Assembly (NCBI RefSeq): GCF_003063315.1
Contig: NZ_NERV01000001.1
Coordinates: forward strand, 372,001 to 436,000
Length of the DNA stretch: 64,000 bases
DNA from: Limnohabitans sp. T6-5
GTDB taxonomy: Bacteria > Pseudomonadota > Gammaproteobacteria > Burkholderiales > Burkholderiaceae_C
Reading direction: 5' to 3'
Of this stretch, positions 34,831-44,697 are shown piece by piece. The notes below the pieces were generated by a model. The model made no database searches. It saw nothing but the letters and a program-made list of their open reading frames with translations, and was not told the DNA's origin. Both the position numbers and the translations under genes were made by a program. Every line of letters starts with the position of its first letter. The first letter of the stretch is position 1.

Positions 34831-36129
34831 TCATGATGACCCAAACTTGACTTCTGTGGGGGTGATGGCTCTCAAATACTTTTCACACCAGGCCTTGCCA
34901 TTGGTCTGACTCAAGTACAGGTTGCGGTAATTGACCCAACAGGCCGCCAACCAGGCGGACTGGGTTTTGTGCGCAACATCTTTCATCTCGCGCAACAATT
35001 TCAAGTGAACATTCAATTCCCGTTCACGCTCCGGCAAGGCCACTTTGTAAGCCTTCAGTCCCTTGCCCTCGCTGCGCATGAACACCATGAACAAGCGCTC
35101 CACAATGAATGGAATGTAAGTTGCCCCGGCGTGCAAAGCTTTGTCATCAGCCACTTTGGAGTGAATCAGATCCCGAATTTTCGGGTCCAATCGCTTGTCA
35201 GCCGTCACCAACACCCGCTTCACGAAGGGTATGAACAAACTCCAGAATTTGGGGGAAGCCACAAAATAATTAGCCGCTGAAAAATTGCTCGAAGGCTCAA
35301 TTGCAATCAATTCCTTGTCATCCAAACCCGCCGCTGCATAAAACAAACGCGCCAGTTCCAGGAACTGAGGGTGAGACACTTCTCCTTGCACCCACATGTT
35401 GTGATAAACACCTTCATTATTGGGGTGTGGGTTGCAAAAATAAACGTCATATCCCGGATGGTCCACAATCTGTTTGACCAACTCGGCACCTTGCATGCCC
35501 GTCTTTTCTGCAAATCGCCAAGACAGTGCGCCCCAAAGTACAGCACCTTGAGTCGCTGCATTGCGCTGCAATTGTTCAAATACATTGAACTCCATCAACT
35601 CCGATGAATTGCGGCTGTTGTCCAGAGGATAAAAAGCCGGGTCCAATAATTCACGCTGCCAACCCTCAAAATAAATCTGAAAAATCCTGATGGGTGAATT
35701 CAATGCGCGAGGCGGCTCTTTAGACAGCTTGCGCTCCAACTGCCCATCAACCTCAGGTGTTGGGCCTGGCGCAACAGGTAAATCGGCCACTCTTGTTTTT
35801 TCATCCGCTTCTTCAGATTGGGGCGCAGATTCCATCGATGCAAGCGATTTGACCGCAGCGACATTGGATGGAGTGTTAACCGCTGGCGCAACGCTCGAAG
35901 CATCTGCAAGGGTGCCGATCTCGCTCACAAGCTGATCGGATTTGGCTGACCCTGCATGAATGGACTTTGCATCAGCGAGAACCGCTTTCACTGATGCAGA
36001 CTTTGAGGGCGTCTTGACATTTAAAACGGGTTTTCTCGCGCCGGGTTTAACCGCTGATTTTTTCTTGGTAGTGGCCAAATTTTTCTCCTGGCCTGCATGA
36101 ATTTGTGCAGGCATTGATTCTGATTGCAA
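34831..36129 (-). CDS. Protein of unknown function with basic N-terminal tail, glycosyltransferase locus
   Basis: A 432-residue protein I cannot assign. The first 140 residues are low-complexity Lys/Ala/Ser-rich (TTKKKSAVKPGARKPVLN). From residue 145 there is a folded domain starting SPIRIFQIYFEGWQRELLDPAFYPLDN, with VLWGALSWRFAEKTGMQGAELVKQIVDHPGYDVYFCNPHPNNEGVYHNMWVQGE. Proteins of this shape occur beside glycosyltransferases, and a GT-like role is a guess. It is divergent from the GT4 gene by 24 bases. A similar basic tail is present on the GT2 protein at 38472-39911. Confidence 0.7.
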   Translation of the reverse strand: MQSESMPAQIHAGQEKNLATTKKKSAVKPGARKPVLNVKTPSKSASVKAVLADAKSIHAGSAKSDQLVSEIGTLADASSVAPAVNTPSNVAAVKSLASMESAPQSEEADEKTRVADLPVAPGPTPEVDGQLERKLSKEPPRALNSPIRIFQIYFEGWQRELLDPAFYPLDNSRNSSELMEFNVFEQLQRNAATQGAVLWGALSWRFAEKTGMQGAELVKQIVDHPGYDVYFCNPHPNNEGVYHNMWVQGEVSHPQFLELARLFYAAAGLDDKELIAIEPSSNFSAANYFVASPKFWSLFIPFVKRVLVTADKRLDPKIRDLIHSKVADDKALHAGATYIPFIVERLFMVFMRSEGKGLKAYKVALPERERELNVHLKLLREMKDVAHKTQSAWLAACWVNYRNLYLSQTNGKAWCEKYLRAITPTEVKFGSS

Positions 36130-36153
36130 CGAGTTTAAACCTACACTGACGGC

Positions 36154-37239
36154 ATGAGCAGCACATCCGGTTTCAATCTCGTTGGCTACGCTACATCCCC
36201 CATGGGATTGGGTGAAGATCTACGCACCTTTGCCGCCATGCTTGACCACCTTGGCATTCCATTTTCGGTCATTGATGTTCCCACCGATGTGCAAGGACGT
36301 GTCCAAGTGGCATGGCAGCACATGACCACCCAAGACTACTCGACCAGCATTTTTTTCATGGCAGCAACAGAGTGTGAACGCCTGGTCAGGTTGCACCCCC
36401 AACTGCTGACACAACCGAAAAAAAAGGTCGGTTATTTTCTGTGGGAACTTCCAGATTTTCCCGCCGATCAAGTGCCAGCACTCAAACTGATGGACCACAT
36501 TTGGTGTCCAACCCGCTTTGTACAGCAATCATTCTTTGCGCAATCGAGACAACTCACCTTGGCATTGCCCCTGCCCGTTGTACAGCACGCGAGTGTTGGC
36601 ATCGACTTCAGGAAAAAACTCAAAATACCAGCCAATGCATTCGTGTCACTTTTCATGTTCGACCTGCATTCGACGCTGCAAAGAAAAAACCCGCAGGCGG
36701 TACTGCGGGTTTTTCTTGAAATGGCCAAAACATGTTCTGATGCTTATCTGATCCTCAAGGTCAGTCGCTGGCAAAACATGGGGGCTGATGCACTGAAATG
36801 GCTCCCTCGGCACCCGCGCATCAAAGTCATCAAAGACACCTTGCAACCTGGCGAGCTGACCGATCTGTACCTCTGCGCCAATTGCTACTTGTCATTGCAC
36901 CGCAGTGAAGGCTTCGGCCGCACTTTGGTTGAAGCATTGCAAAACGGCCTGCACCTGGTGTGCACGAATTTTTCGGGGCCACAGGATTTTGTAACGACAG
37001 ATAACAGCCTGCTGGTCAACTGGAATCGAATCGAAGTGGGCGTCCATGACTACCCCAACCTCACAGTGACAAGCTGGTGGGCTGATCCCGATGAAACCCA
37101 CGCCTTACAGCGCCTGCATGAAGCACGAGAGCGGTCTCAAAGAGGACGCAATCTCGCGGGGTTGACACTGACGAAACAGTTTTCTTACGAAGGTCTCGCG
37201 AACAAGTACAAACCTGTTCTGCAAACCTACATGTGCTGA
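36154..37239 (+). CDS. Glycosyltransferase family 4
   Basis: A 361-residue GT-B enzyme. MGLGEDLRTFAAMLDHLGIPFSVIDVP and VGYFLWELPDFPADQVPALKLMDHIWCPTRFVQQSF are in the acceptor half. The donor half carries YLSLHRSEGFGRTLVEALQNGLHLVCTNFSGPQDFV, the E-x7-E type motif of GT4. It is homologous to the C-terminal domain of the larger enzyme at 57744-59621. It is transcribed alone on the plus strand in a locus otherwise leftward. The donor sugar is unknown. Confidence 0.88.
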   Translation: MSSTSGFNLVGYATSPMGLGEDLRTFAAMLDHLGIPFSVIDVPTDVQGRVQVAWQHMTTQDYSTSIFFMAATECERLVRLHPQLLTQPKKKVGYFLWELPDFPADQVPALKLMDHIWCPTRFVQQSFFAQSRQLTLALPLPVVQHASVGIDFRKKLKIPANAFVSLFMFDLHSTLQRKNPQAVLRVFLEMAKTCSDAYLILKVSRWQNMGADALKWLPRHPRIKVIKDTLQPGELTDLYLCANCYLSLHRSEGFGRTLVEALQNGLHLVCTNFSGPQDFVTTDNSLLVNWNRIEVGVHDYPNLTVTSWWADPDETHALQRLHEARERSQRGRNLAGLTLTKQFSYEGLANKYKPVLQTYMC

Positions 37240-37281
37240 GTTTCCTGCGCTGTGCGCATCCACAGATGCTCCCCATCCAAC

Positions 37282-38448
37282 TCAATCGGAGCCAAACAAA
37301 TCCCGCGTATAGACCTTGGTCGTGACATCAGCCAAATCTTCTGTATGACGGTTAGCGACGATCAGATCGGCTCGCTGCTTGAACACATCCAGGTCCTGGA
37401 TGACCTCGGAATTGAAAAAGTGGGACTCATTGAGCACGGGCTCATAAACCACCACCTCGACCCCTTTGGCCTTGAGCCGCTTCATGATGCCCTGCACGCT
37501 GCTGGCCCGGAAATTGTCGCTGCCCGCCTTCATGACCAAGCGGTAAATGCCCACCACCTTGGGTTTGCGCTTCAAGATATCAAAGGCCACGAAATCCTTG
37601 CGGGTGCTGTTGGCATCGACAATGGCACGCATCAAGTTTTGCGGCACATCAGCATAGTTGGCCAACATCTGCTTGGTGTCTTTGGGCAAGCAATACCCGC
37701 CATAACCAAAAGACGGGTTGTTGTAATGGTTGCCAATGCGCGGGTCCAGACATACCCCGTCAATGATCTGCCGCGTATCCAGCCCCAAAGACGAAGCGTA
37801 GCTGTCCAGCTCATTGAAATACGCCACGCGCATGGCCAGATAAGTGTTGGCAAACAGCTTGATGGCCTCGGCCTCTGTGCTGTCGGCAAGCAACACAGGC
37901 ATGTCTTTTTTAATGGCCCCTTCGACCAACAAATCAGCAAAGGCCTGCCCCATCTCGGAGCGCTCCCCCACCACAATGCGGCTGGGATGCAAGTTGTCCT
38001 GCAAGGCCTTGCCTTCACGCAAAAACTCTGGTGAAAACAACACGTTGTGCGTCATGAACTTCAAGCGCATGCGTTCCGTAAAACCCACGGGCACAGTGGA
38101 CTTGATCACCATCGTGGCCTGGGGGTTGATGGTCAACACATCCGCAATCACCGACTCGACCGACTTGGTGTTGAAATAATTGCTCACCGGGTCGTAATCC
38201 GTTGGTGTGGCAATGATCACAAAGCTCGCCCCCTTGTAAGCCTCTTCCTTGCTCAACGTTGCCTTGAAATTCAGTGGCTTGTTGGACAAATAGTCCTCCA
38301 TCTCCACATCCTCAATGGGCAACACTTTGCGATTGAGTTGATCCACCTTGGACGCGACCACATCCAAGGCGACTACCTCATGGTTTTGGGCCAACAAAAT
38401 ACCATTGGACAAACCCACATAACCTGTTCCGGCGATTGCAATTTTCAT
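37282..38448 (-). CDS. ugd: UDP-glucose 6-dehydrogenase
   Basis: A 388-residue nucleotide-sugar dehydrogenase, the same length as the short (E. coli type) Ugd. The NAD-binding start is [32 protein letters not shown] and [25 protein letters not shown] follow, and the catalytic cysteine lies in [13 protein letters not shown]. It oxidises UDP-glucose to UDP-glucuronate, a precursor for acidic surface glycans. The start is set at 38448, where the dinucleotide-binding strand begins; an upstream in-frame start adds eight atypical residues. It follows the GT2 gene in the same direction. Confidence 0.9.
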   Translation of the reverse strand: MKIAIAGTGYVGLSNGILLAQNHEVVALDVVASKVDQLNRKVLPIEDVEMEDYLSNKPLNFKATLSKEEAYKGASFVIIATPTDYDPVSNYFNTKSVESVIADVLTINPQATMVIKSTVPVGFTERMRLKFMTHNVLFSPEFLREGKALQDNLHPSRIVVGERSEMGQAFADLLVEGAIKKDMPVLLADSTEAEAIKLFANTYLAMRVAYFNELDSYASSLGLDTRQIIDGVCLDPRIGNHYNNPSFGYGGYCLPKDTKQMLANYADVPQNLMRAIVDANSTRKDFVAFDILKRKPKVVGIYRLVMKAGSDNFRASSVQGIMKRLKAKGVEVVVYEPVLNESHFFNSEVIQDLDVFKQRADLIVANRHTEDLADVTTKVYTRDLFGSD

Positions 38449-38471
38449 CTGAATTCCATTTTTAAAAACCA

Positions 38472-39911
38472 TCAGCTGAGCAGTTTTAGCTCAAGCACCT
38501 TAAAAGACAATTCACGGTCATCGGTAGAACCAGCATCATGCTTGGCAGGCACAAACCCCTGATCCGTCTGCACAGTCCACATCATCAAGCCAGGCAAATC
38601 TGTGGCGGGCACCTCGAAGCGCAAAACAAATTCTTCAGGCACCTCAATCTCGGAAACCTGTTCTTCCCCATGAGGGCTACGCACACGCAAAGTCATCGTG
38701 CCCGCCTCGGGCCAACTGGCCACACAACGCAGCAACACTGCACTGGCCGCCTTGTCGGTCCAGCGGTATTTCACGGCCACCTCATGACTCACCCAAGCAT
38801 CGGGCTGCACGGTGGCCATCAAACCAGGCTTGACCAAATTCAAGCGCGTATCCGTTCGCAACTGCAAACCCACGAGCTTCAAATCTTCTGCAGACAAAAA
38901 CCCCTTCGACTCAAGAATGAAGCTCTGCAATTGCTTGAGCAAAGGCTCCTGATCCGGACCGAAGGGATAGGTCTCACACATTTCGTCCACATGCGTCCAG
39001 AACCAATGTTGCGGCGCAACAGTCAAATGCTTAGCAACAACTTTCATTCCGTCCAACGCTACAAGGCGCCGCTGTTTTTGGGTCAAGCATGCTGCGTGCA
39101 ATCGCGAATAAGCCTGAATCCGTTGGAGCCAAGAAATTTGCCTAGGAAATCTTTTGAAAAATCTGAGCCAGAGATCAAAATCAAATGCGGTTTTGATGGA
39201 CTCATCCAATGGACCAATGATGTCCAAAGCTTCTCGCCGCAGGAACACAGTAGGCTGGCAAATAAAACTACCATCTGAAAACTTCTCTATCGGTGTTGAA
39301 GGCGGCAAGCTCGGGTACGTGTTCAATACATGGCCAGAAGCATCTATGTGCTCTGCCAAGCCATACAACATCTCGACCCAAGGGTTTTTCACAAAATGTT
39401 CAACCGCATTTACAACGGCACCTTCAGCATACAAATCGTCCGAATTGAGCCAGCCGATGATCTCGCCTTGAGCCAAAGAAATCGCTGTATTGATGGCCTG
39501 CGCAGGCCCCGAGTCTTGTTGGCTGACCCAGCGTAAGCGGTTACCAAACTCACGCTGCAAATGCACCAACAACTCCACGGTGCCATCGGTGGATTGACCG
39601 TCCGCAACAACCAACTCCAGCCTGTCATAAGGCTGCTCCAGCACACTGCGAATGGCAGCCTCCAAAAACGGGGCCTGATTCAAGCTGGGCATCACCACCG
39701 ACACAAATGGCAGTACTTGTGGCTCGTCTTGGGGCACGCTGGGCACTGGTGCTTTTAGCGTCTTGGAAGAGGCATTGGATTTTGTTTGGCGGGCAGAAGA
39801 TGTTGCGCTTTTGGACACTGCCTTACGCTGTGTCCCTGAAGCCGGCAAATCTGACTGAGCAAGCCCAACTGTTGAATCTGTCTTTTTTTTGGAAACCATA
39901 TCACCCATCAC
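38472..39911 (-). CDS. Glycosyltransferase family 2
   Basis: A 479-residue protein with a basic Ser/Ala/Lys tail (first 65 residues) and a GT2 catalytic domain. [41 protein letters not shown] is the nucleotide-binding part, [14 protein letters not shown] holds the DxD-type site, and [14 protein letters not shown] and [13 protein letters not shown] complete it. The C-terminal 120 residues form an additional beta-rich domain of unknown role. Its start overlaps the manC pseudogene stop by 4 bases (ATGA), which shows that manC was once translated with it. Confidence 0.86.
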   Translation of the reverse strand: MMGDMVSKKKTDSTVGLAQSDLPASGTQRKAVSKSATSSARQTKSNASSKTLKAPVPSVPQDEPQVLPFVSVVMPSLNQAPFLEAAIRSVLEQPYDRLELVVADGQSTDGTVELLVHLQREFGNRLRWVSQQDSGPAQAINTAISLAQGEIIGWLNSDDLYAEGAVVNAVEHFVKNPWVEMLYGLAEHIDASGHVLNTYPSLPPSTPIEKFSDGSFICQPTVFLRREALDIIGPLDESIKTAFDFDLWLRFFKRFPRQISWLQRIQAYSRLHAACLTQKQRRLVALDGMKVVAKHLTVAPQHWFWTHVDEMCETYPFGPDQEPLLKQLQSFILESKGFLSAEDLKLVGLQLRTDTRLNLVKPGLMATVQPDAWVSHEVAVKYRWTDKAASAVLLRCVASWPEAGTMTLRVRSPHGEEQVSEIEVPEEFVLRFEVPATDLPGLMMWTVQTDQGFVPAKHDAGSTDDRELSFKVLELKLLS

Positions 39912-41328
39912 ACACGACCATACTGGTCAGAAAATCTCACAATGTCGTCCTCGCCCAGATACGACCCCGACTGCACCTCGATCAAATGCAAAGGCAGCTT
40001 GCCCGGGTTTTCGAGCGAATGCACCACACCCACCGGAATATAGACCGATTGGTTTTCGGTGATCAACTTCGTCTCGTCGCCAATGCGCACCCTGGCCGTG
40101 CCCGACACCACCACCCAATGCTCGGCACGGTGGTGGTGCATCTGCACCGACAACTTGGCACCGGGCTTGACCACAATGCGCTTGACCTGAAAACGCGCAC
40201 CATTGTCCACCGAATCATAAGACCCCCACGGCCTGAACACCTCTCGGTGCACATCCACCTCGGGCCGTTTTTGTGCCTTCAGGCGATCCACTACTTTTTT
40301 CACATCCTGGGCTTTGTCTTTGTGGGCCACCAGCACAGCGTCTGATGTTTCTACAACCACCAAGCCATCCACCCCAATCAAGGCCACCAAACGGCTGTCT
40401 GCATGCACATAGCTGTTGGTCACGCCTTCCAGCAAAACATCACCGCGTGTTGCATTGCCCTGACCGTCTTGCGGCAACACTTGCCACACCGCAGACCATG
40501 CGCCCACATCGCTCCAGCCCGCATCAAGCGGCACCACCACAGCCTTGGCGGTCTTTTCCATCACCGCGTAATCGACCGAATCAGATGGGCTTTGGGCAAA
40601 GGCTTCTTTGTCCAGTCGCACAAACTCCAGGTCTTTGCTGCCCAGACGCCAGGCGGCCTCGCAGGCTGCGAGCATGGCCGGATTGTGCTGCGCCAACTCT
40701 TGCAAAAACACCGATGCCTTGAACATGAACATGCCACTGTTCCAGGTGTAGCTGCCGTCTTTCAGATACGCCTGGGCCGTTGCCAGATTGGGCTTTTCAA
40801 CAAACTGGGCCACGGGCACTGCCGCATTGGCGTTCAGCACCTGTGCAGCCTTGACGTAGCCATAACCCGTCTCGGCATGTGTGGGCACAATGCCAAACGT
40901 CACCAGCGCCCCTGCTTCAGCCGCCTGCAGCCCCACACGCACAGCATGGTGAAAGGCGGGCACATTGGCAAACGTGTGGTCAGACGGCAGCACCAACAGC
41001 ACCGGGTCACCCCCCGACTCTTGCGCAGCCAATGCAGCGACGGTGATGGCGGGCGCCGTATTGCGAGCGACAGGCTCGAGCAAAATGCTCAGGGGCTCGA
41101 TGCCCGCCTCTCGGCATTGCTCGCCCACCAAAAACCGGTGGTCGTTGTTGGCCACCACAATGGGCCGCATGACATCGGCCGTGATGCCCTGCAGCCGCTG
41201 CAGCGTGAGCTGAAACAGCGAGGCACTTCGGTCACCCCCAAAAACTGCTTGGGGCGCAAGGAACGCGACAGCGGCCACAAACGTGAGCCACTGCCACCAG
41301 ACAACACCACAGGAATTAACTTTGACAC
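39908..41328 (-). pseudogene. manC: Mannose-1-phosphate guanylyltransferase, frameshifted copy
   Basis: This is a second copy of manC, closely similar to the intact gene at 47700-49121. Starting from GTG at 41328 it reads [33 protein letters not shown]. It then loses one base near 41225/41226 (the intact copy has an extra T there on the plus strand) and shifts into PRCFSSRC. The correct frame resumes as [12 protein letters not shown] and runs to the C-terminal cupin domain. The loss falls about 35 codons in, so the guanylyltransferase active-site loop is separated from the rest. A sequencing error cannot be excluded. Confidence 0.8.
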
Positions 41329-41338
41329 CTAAACCCCT

Positions 41339-42051
41339 TTAAAGAAGACGCTCTTCTAATAGTTTTTGCACGATCCCAGCCTGCCGCTGATCCCGCCTAC
41401 GCTTGATCGGATCACGTGCCTCTGCTTTTTCTGCCAACCAATACTTGAATTCAACGAATGTCTGAGGAGAAACCGTTCTCATCTTTGCCATCCGTCCCGT
41501 TGAGCTAACCACCACACATTCAAACTTGGGGGCGCTGGTCAGCACTGACGCTCGCATGGCTTGCACAGGCCAAATGTCATCTTCATCATCCGAGAATCTA
41601 AAAGGGTGCGGATCATCGCCTTCTTGCATGCGCCGCAAAAAATCAACTTCAAAACCTGTGTTATTGATTGCTGACTCGTTTTGCCCTTCCTTACGCACAA
41701 ACGTGCGGTCTGCACGTTGCAAAACGCTTAGAACAGAATCATCCAACTTGGCCATGTCGCTTAAAAACTGCACCTTCTTTCGGGCATCCCACAGCAAATC
41801 TACGTCCAAAGTCGCCATTGCAGCCTGCTCTATACGCACACCTGCTGCCATTTCGTAGGCATAAAGGGCATGCGTGCCCACCACAGTGAAGTGATTGGCC
41901 AAACCGCTGTCTTCCAACGCCTGAAGTATGTCAATCAAGAGGACTGGAGCGCGACCTACTTTCAGCGCTTTATTCAGCCGTTCTGCTTCTTTTAGAGCGC
42001 CACGCAGAGAGCTCAAGCGTGCCTCAATAGCGTTTTTTTGTACGTTGAACT
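41339..42051 (-). pseudogene. Nucleotidyltransferase-fold gene, 3' part, split by an IS
   Basis: This part carries ALKEAERLNKALKVGRAPVLLIDILQALEDSGLANHFTVVGTHALYAYEMAAGVRIEQAAMATLDVDLLWDARKKVQF, matching the GSU2403-type nucleotidyltransferase-fold family (GTHALYAYE and D-V-D metal site). The 5' part lies beyond the insertion at 43377-43605. Joining the two halves after removing the IS and one copy of the 9-bp target duplication gives an uninterrupted 310-residue frame, so the gene was intact before insertion. The family is poorly characterised; some members look like toxin-antitoxin or defence components. Confidence 0.85.
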
Positions 42052-43376
42052 CAGTAGTGTCCGGTTAAAAAGTGAACAAATTCAACTGCTTAGCGCAGTC
42101 AGGTGGTGCGGTTGTGTAAGCATCGGTCTGCAAGGCGCATGAAATCGAGGTTTTCTCGAAAACAGACACCGACAAAATCTGTAGGCAAGTGTAGAGCGAG
42201 GCCTTCAATTGCAACTCCTTCTTGACAATGGCAATCAGCACGTAAGTGGCCACGGCGCACCAAATTTGCGTCTTGACTGCGTTCTCACTGGTGCCCAGAA
42301 ACTTCTTGATGCGCAGATGCTGCTTGATCCATTTGAAGAACAACTCCACCTGCCAACGGTTCTTGTACAGGGCTGTGATGGTCAACGCTGGCAGTGTCAT
42401 GTTGTTGGTCAGAAAGACCAGCACCTTTCCCGTCTGGGGGTCCTTGAACTTGATGCGCCGCAAGTGCTCGGGGTAGTCCTTGCTGGCGTAGTGCCCATTG
42501 AGCGCAATGGTCTGATCGCAGACAAGGCCTGTTGTTCTGTCTACAGGCGCCGAGTACACACGCCGGGCGTTCATATTGCTCTTGGCACGGGTCACGAAGA
42601 AGGCGGCGCACTGGTGCATGGTGTACAGGCGAGAGAAGTCCAGATAGCCCCTGTCCATGATGTAGAAAGCGCCCGCTTCCATGGGCAGCATGTCCAGCAC
42701 ATGCACATCGTGCATCTTGCCGTCGCTGATGTGGATGAAGGCGGGGATGGAGCCGCGCAAGTCCAGCAAGGTGTGCATCTTCACAGCGGCCTTGGTGGAG
42801 CGAAACGGTGCCCAGTCGAACAAACCCAGACACAGGTCGATGGTGGTGGAGTCCAAGGCGTAGACGGTGGCATCCAAATCCACGCCCATGGGTTCTTGGG
42901 CGTACAGTCTGCGGGCTCGGTCGATCAATCGCATCGCCAGAGCATGGTAAATGCGCCAGTCTCGAGAATTCAGGGCATCGGCCAGCGTCGAGCGTGCAGG
43001 AATGTGGCGCATGCCCATGTGAAAAAGTTTGGACTGATTGGCCGTCAAACACGCTTCGATGTCGCGCAAAGACTCGCGCCAAGTCAGTTGGGCAAACGCC
43101 ATGATGCGAAACAGCTCGGTACAGCTGAGCGTGCGCACCCCGGTATCGCCTCGATGGCGCTCGATGATGCGGCCAAAGGTCTTCCAAGGCACAAAGTCCA
43201 TGACCTGCGCGAACAAGGTTTTGCCTGCGTTCATGGGCATCTCCAGGTGATTGAACCCCTGGAGCATGCCTAGTGCGCAAAATCAAATTCAAATCGTGGA
43301 CACCCATGAAACCTCTGAAACCCTTGCCGTTACTGGCTTGCAGCGGGTTGGCTATCAAATAAACCGGACACTACTG
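42052..43376. mobile_element. IS4-family insertion sequence, complete
   Basis: A 1325-bp element bounded by perfect 15-bp terminal inverted repeats, CAGTAGTGTCCGGTT at 42052-42066 and AACCGGACACTACTG at 43362-43376. It is flanked by the 9-bp duplication CGTTGAACT at 42043-42051 and 43377-43385. It contains one transposase gene. The intact ends and exact target duplication show a recent insertion into the nucleotidyltransferase gene. Confidence 0.95.
42065..43234 (-). CDS. IS4-family transposase (DUF4372 N-terminal domain)
   Basis: A 389-residue DDE transposase. The DUF4372-type N-terminus MNAGKTLFAQVMDFVPWKTFGRIIERH precedes the catalytic acidic residues in YALDSTTIDLCL, YIMDRGYLDFSRL and the YREK-like block YKNRWQVELFFKWIKQHLRIKKF. 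The start at 43234 is chosen because GGAG lies six bases upstream; an upstream ATG at 43267 is less likely. The stop codon lies inside the terminal inverted repeat. The gene appears intact, so the element is probably active. Confidence 0.93.
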   Translation of the reverse strand: MNAGKTLFAQVMDFVPWKTFGRIIERHRGDTGVRTLSCTELFRIMAFAQLTWRESLRDIEACLTANQSKLFHMGMRHIPARSTLADALNSRDWRIYHALAMRLIDRARRLYAQEPMGVDLDATVYALDSTTIDLCLGLFDWAPFRSTKAAVKMHTLLDLRGSIPAFIHISDGKMHDVHVLDMLPMEAGAFYIMDRGYLDFSRLYTMHQCAAFFVTRAKSNMNARRVYSAPVDRTTGLVCDQTIALNGHYASKDYPEHLRRIKFKDPQTGKVLVFLTNNMTLPALTITALYKNRWQVELFFKWIKQHLRIKKFLGTSENAVKTQIWCAVATYVLIAIVKKELQLKASLYTCLQILSVSVFEKTSISCALQTDAYTTAPPDCAKQLNLFTF

Positions 43377-43605
43377 CGTTGAACTCTTGATAGGTGCGTT
43401 CAGTCTCTGTGCTTCTCGCACCTACCCGTTGCTGCCGGTTGTCGCGGTACGTTTTCACAAGGTACTCATAGCCACCTTGTTTTTTCCAATACATCCCACC
43501 GACATAGCGTTTGGCTTTTAACTTGGTCGCCTGAAACTCTTGGAAAATGGTTGACGAATCAATCCATTGCCTCGCGGCGTTATCGGGTATGTGTATCCAA
43601 TCCAT
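43377..43605 (-). pseudogene. Nucleotidyltransferase-fold gene, 5' part
   Basis: The first 76 codons (MDWIHIPDNAARQWIDSSTIFQEF, AKRYVGGMYWKKQGGYEYLVKTY, GARSTETERTYQEFN) are the N-terminus of the gene continuing at 41339-42051. RYVGGMYWK and GARS-ETE are characteristic of the GSU2403-type family. Translation now runs into the IS end and stops at 43330. Confidence 0.85.
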
Positions 43606-43640
43606 TGGCCGTATAAAATTAATTTTTTAACATTTTACGG

Positions 43641-43726
43641 CCAAAATCACCTTATCAAGCCAGCCTTGGGCGGCTGCGGCAGACACGTTGAGTAACTTGC
43701 GCGGCACGTTGTAGCCATGTTGCTTG
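43641..43726 (-). pseudogene. fcl 3' relic joined to the last codons of gmd
   Basis: 43641-43706 corresponds to the fcl C-terminal codons ([18 protein letters not shown], compare [18 protein letters not shown] in the intact fcl). 43706-43726 matches the end of gmd (QHGYNV). The chimera is joined to the truncated Fic gene. It is a footprint of recombination between copies of the fucose cassette. Confidence 0.75.
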
Positions 43727-44248
43727 CATGGCCTGCTGGGCATCAGGCGTTTTTCGAATCAGTGGGCAAAACGCCCGCGTGCCCGGCAGGTTGTCGCGCA
43801 CCCGCCAACGCTTATTGGGCTCAGCCAGCCCCTCACTTGCGGCCACCAGCTTGTGGCTGTCCACCACATCCACATAGCTACCGGCGGGCATCACATCCAA
43901 TGCCAGCTCTCGCCCTGTGAGCCATTCAAACAAGAAACCAGCACGCCTAGCGTACTGGCCGCTAGGTTCGGCAGATATCCAGCTGGCCAGCTCTTGAGGC
44001 TCGATTTGCGCAAACACACGCGACAGAAGCTCTAAATGAAGCACCTCGTGCTTGAGGTGAAACGTCAAATGCCCACGCAAGTCTGAACTTGGACGCATGC
44101 TTTCCACATAGGTCTCTGTGGTGATGCCGTCTGCCACATGCGTGGACCGACGCCCCCCTATGCGGCTTTGCACAGCCAAAGGCATCACCAGCTCCACGCC
44201 AGTGTGTGTGGCCAACCAGGCCCCACCGATCAGGTTGTGTGTTGTCAT
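43655..44248 (-). pseudogene. Truncated Fic-family gene (N-terminal region only)
   Basis: The first 170 residues align with the N-terminal domain of the intact Fic protein at 50056-51534: HLTFHLKHEVLHLELLSRVFAQIEPQELASWISAEPSGQYARRAGFLFEWLTGRELA corresponds to [57 protein letters not shown]. The entire catalytic Fic domain (HPFxDGNGR) is missing. The last 27 residues come from gmd/fcl relic sequence read out of frame. It is probably non-functional, though a short protein could still be made. A similar gene order (Fic-fcl-manC) exists at 47.7-51.5 kb. Confidence 0.8.
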
Positions 44249-44470
44249 CGAGCGATTATGCGAAAAAACACCTTCGACCGCACAAAATCAATTTCAAAAC
44301 CAGATATTTGCACAAAAATGAATGCAAAGACATGGTTGTCAAACTGCACCATCGGGGGGGCAAACGTTCGATGCGGGCCATACTGAATCGACTGCCCTGA
44401 TCAAGTTAGCTTCACCACTTCATCATCCATGACAAAGTGGCTAATCAACACGGCAAAACCTGCGGTTTTC
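44249..44470. other. Gene-free stretch upstream of the Fic relic
   Basis: AT-richer sequence without a supported gene. On the minus strand, 44401-44470 reads GFAVLISHFVMDDEVVKLT before a stop, which could be the end of a lost protein gene, but nothing supports a start. The promoter of the truncated Fic gene would lie here. Confidence 0.4.
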
Positions 44471-44592
44471 CGTAGGTCGGTGGTCGAAGACTCCGACAGG
44501 GGCCTGTGTTGCCGAGCATGAGCCACCCCAAAAACCGGGGCATCCCCAAAGATCAGACATTCGATTGACAGCTGCAGCGGCCAAGGACAAAT
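44471..44592. repeat. 122-bp direct repeat, copy 1
   Basis: It begins with a GTAG-type REP hairpin (44472-44497, GGTC/GACT inner stem) and continues with a unique stretch containing CCCCAAAAACCGGGGC, which is itself a hairpin. The same 122 bp occur at 45987-46108 in the same orientation with one difference I can see. The pair brackets the ATPase gene. The remaining bases 44593-44697 hold no visible feature. Confidence 0.92.
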
Positions 44593-44697
44593 ACCCCATC
44601 TCCTGCGTCTTATAGAGGCGGCAGCGGCCAAGCATACAAGCCACTGACAGTTTTGACCATAACGCCTGCTTAGCTCTTTACACCCATCTATAGTTCT

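Noticed and set aside
39908..41278. Start of the first manC at 41278 as a genuine shorter gene
   Set aside because: Its first residues ([15 protein letters not shown]) do not match ManC, while another frame upstream encodes the real N-terminus; a frameshift explains both.
42285..43358. A 357-codon minus-strand frame overlapping the transposase
   Set aside because: It is a shifted frame of the IS4 transposase, Arg/His/Ala-rich, without motifs.
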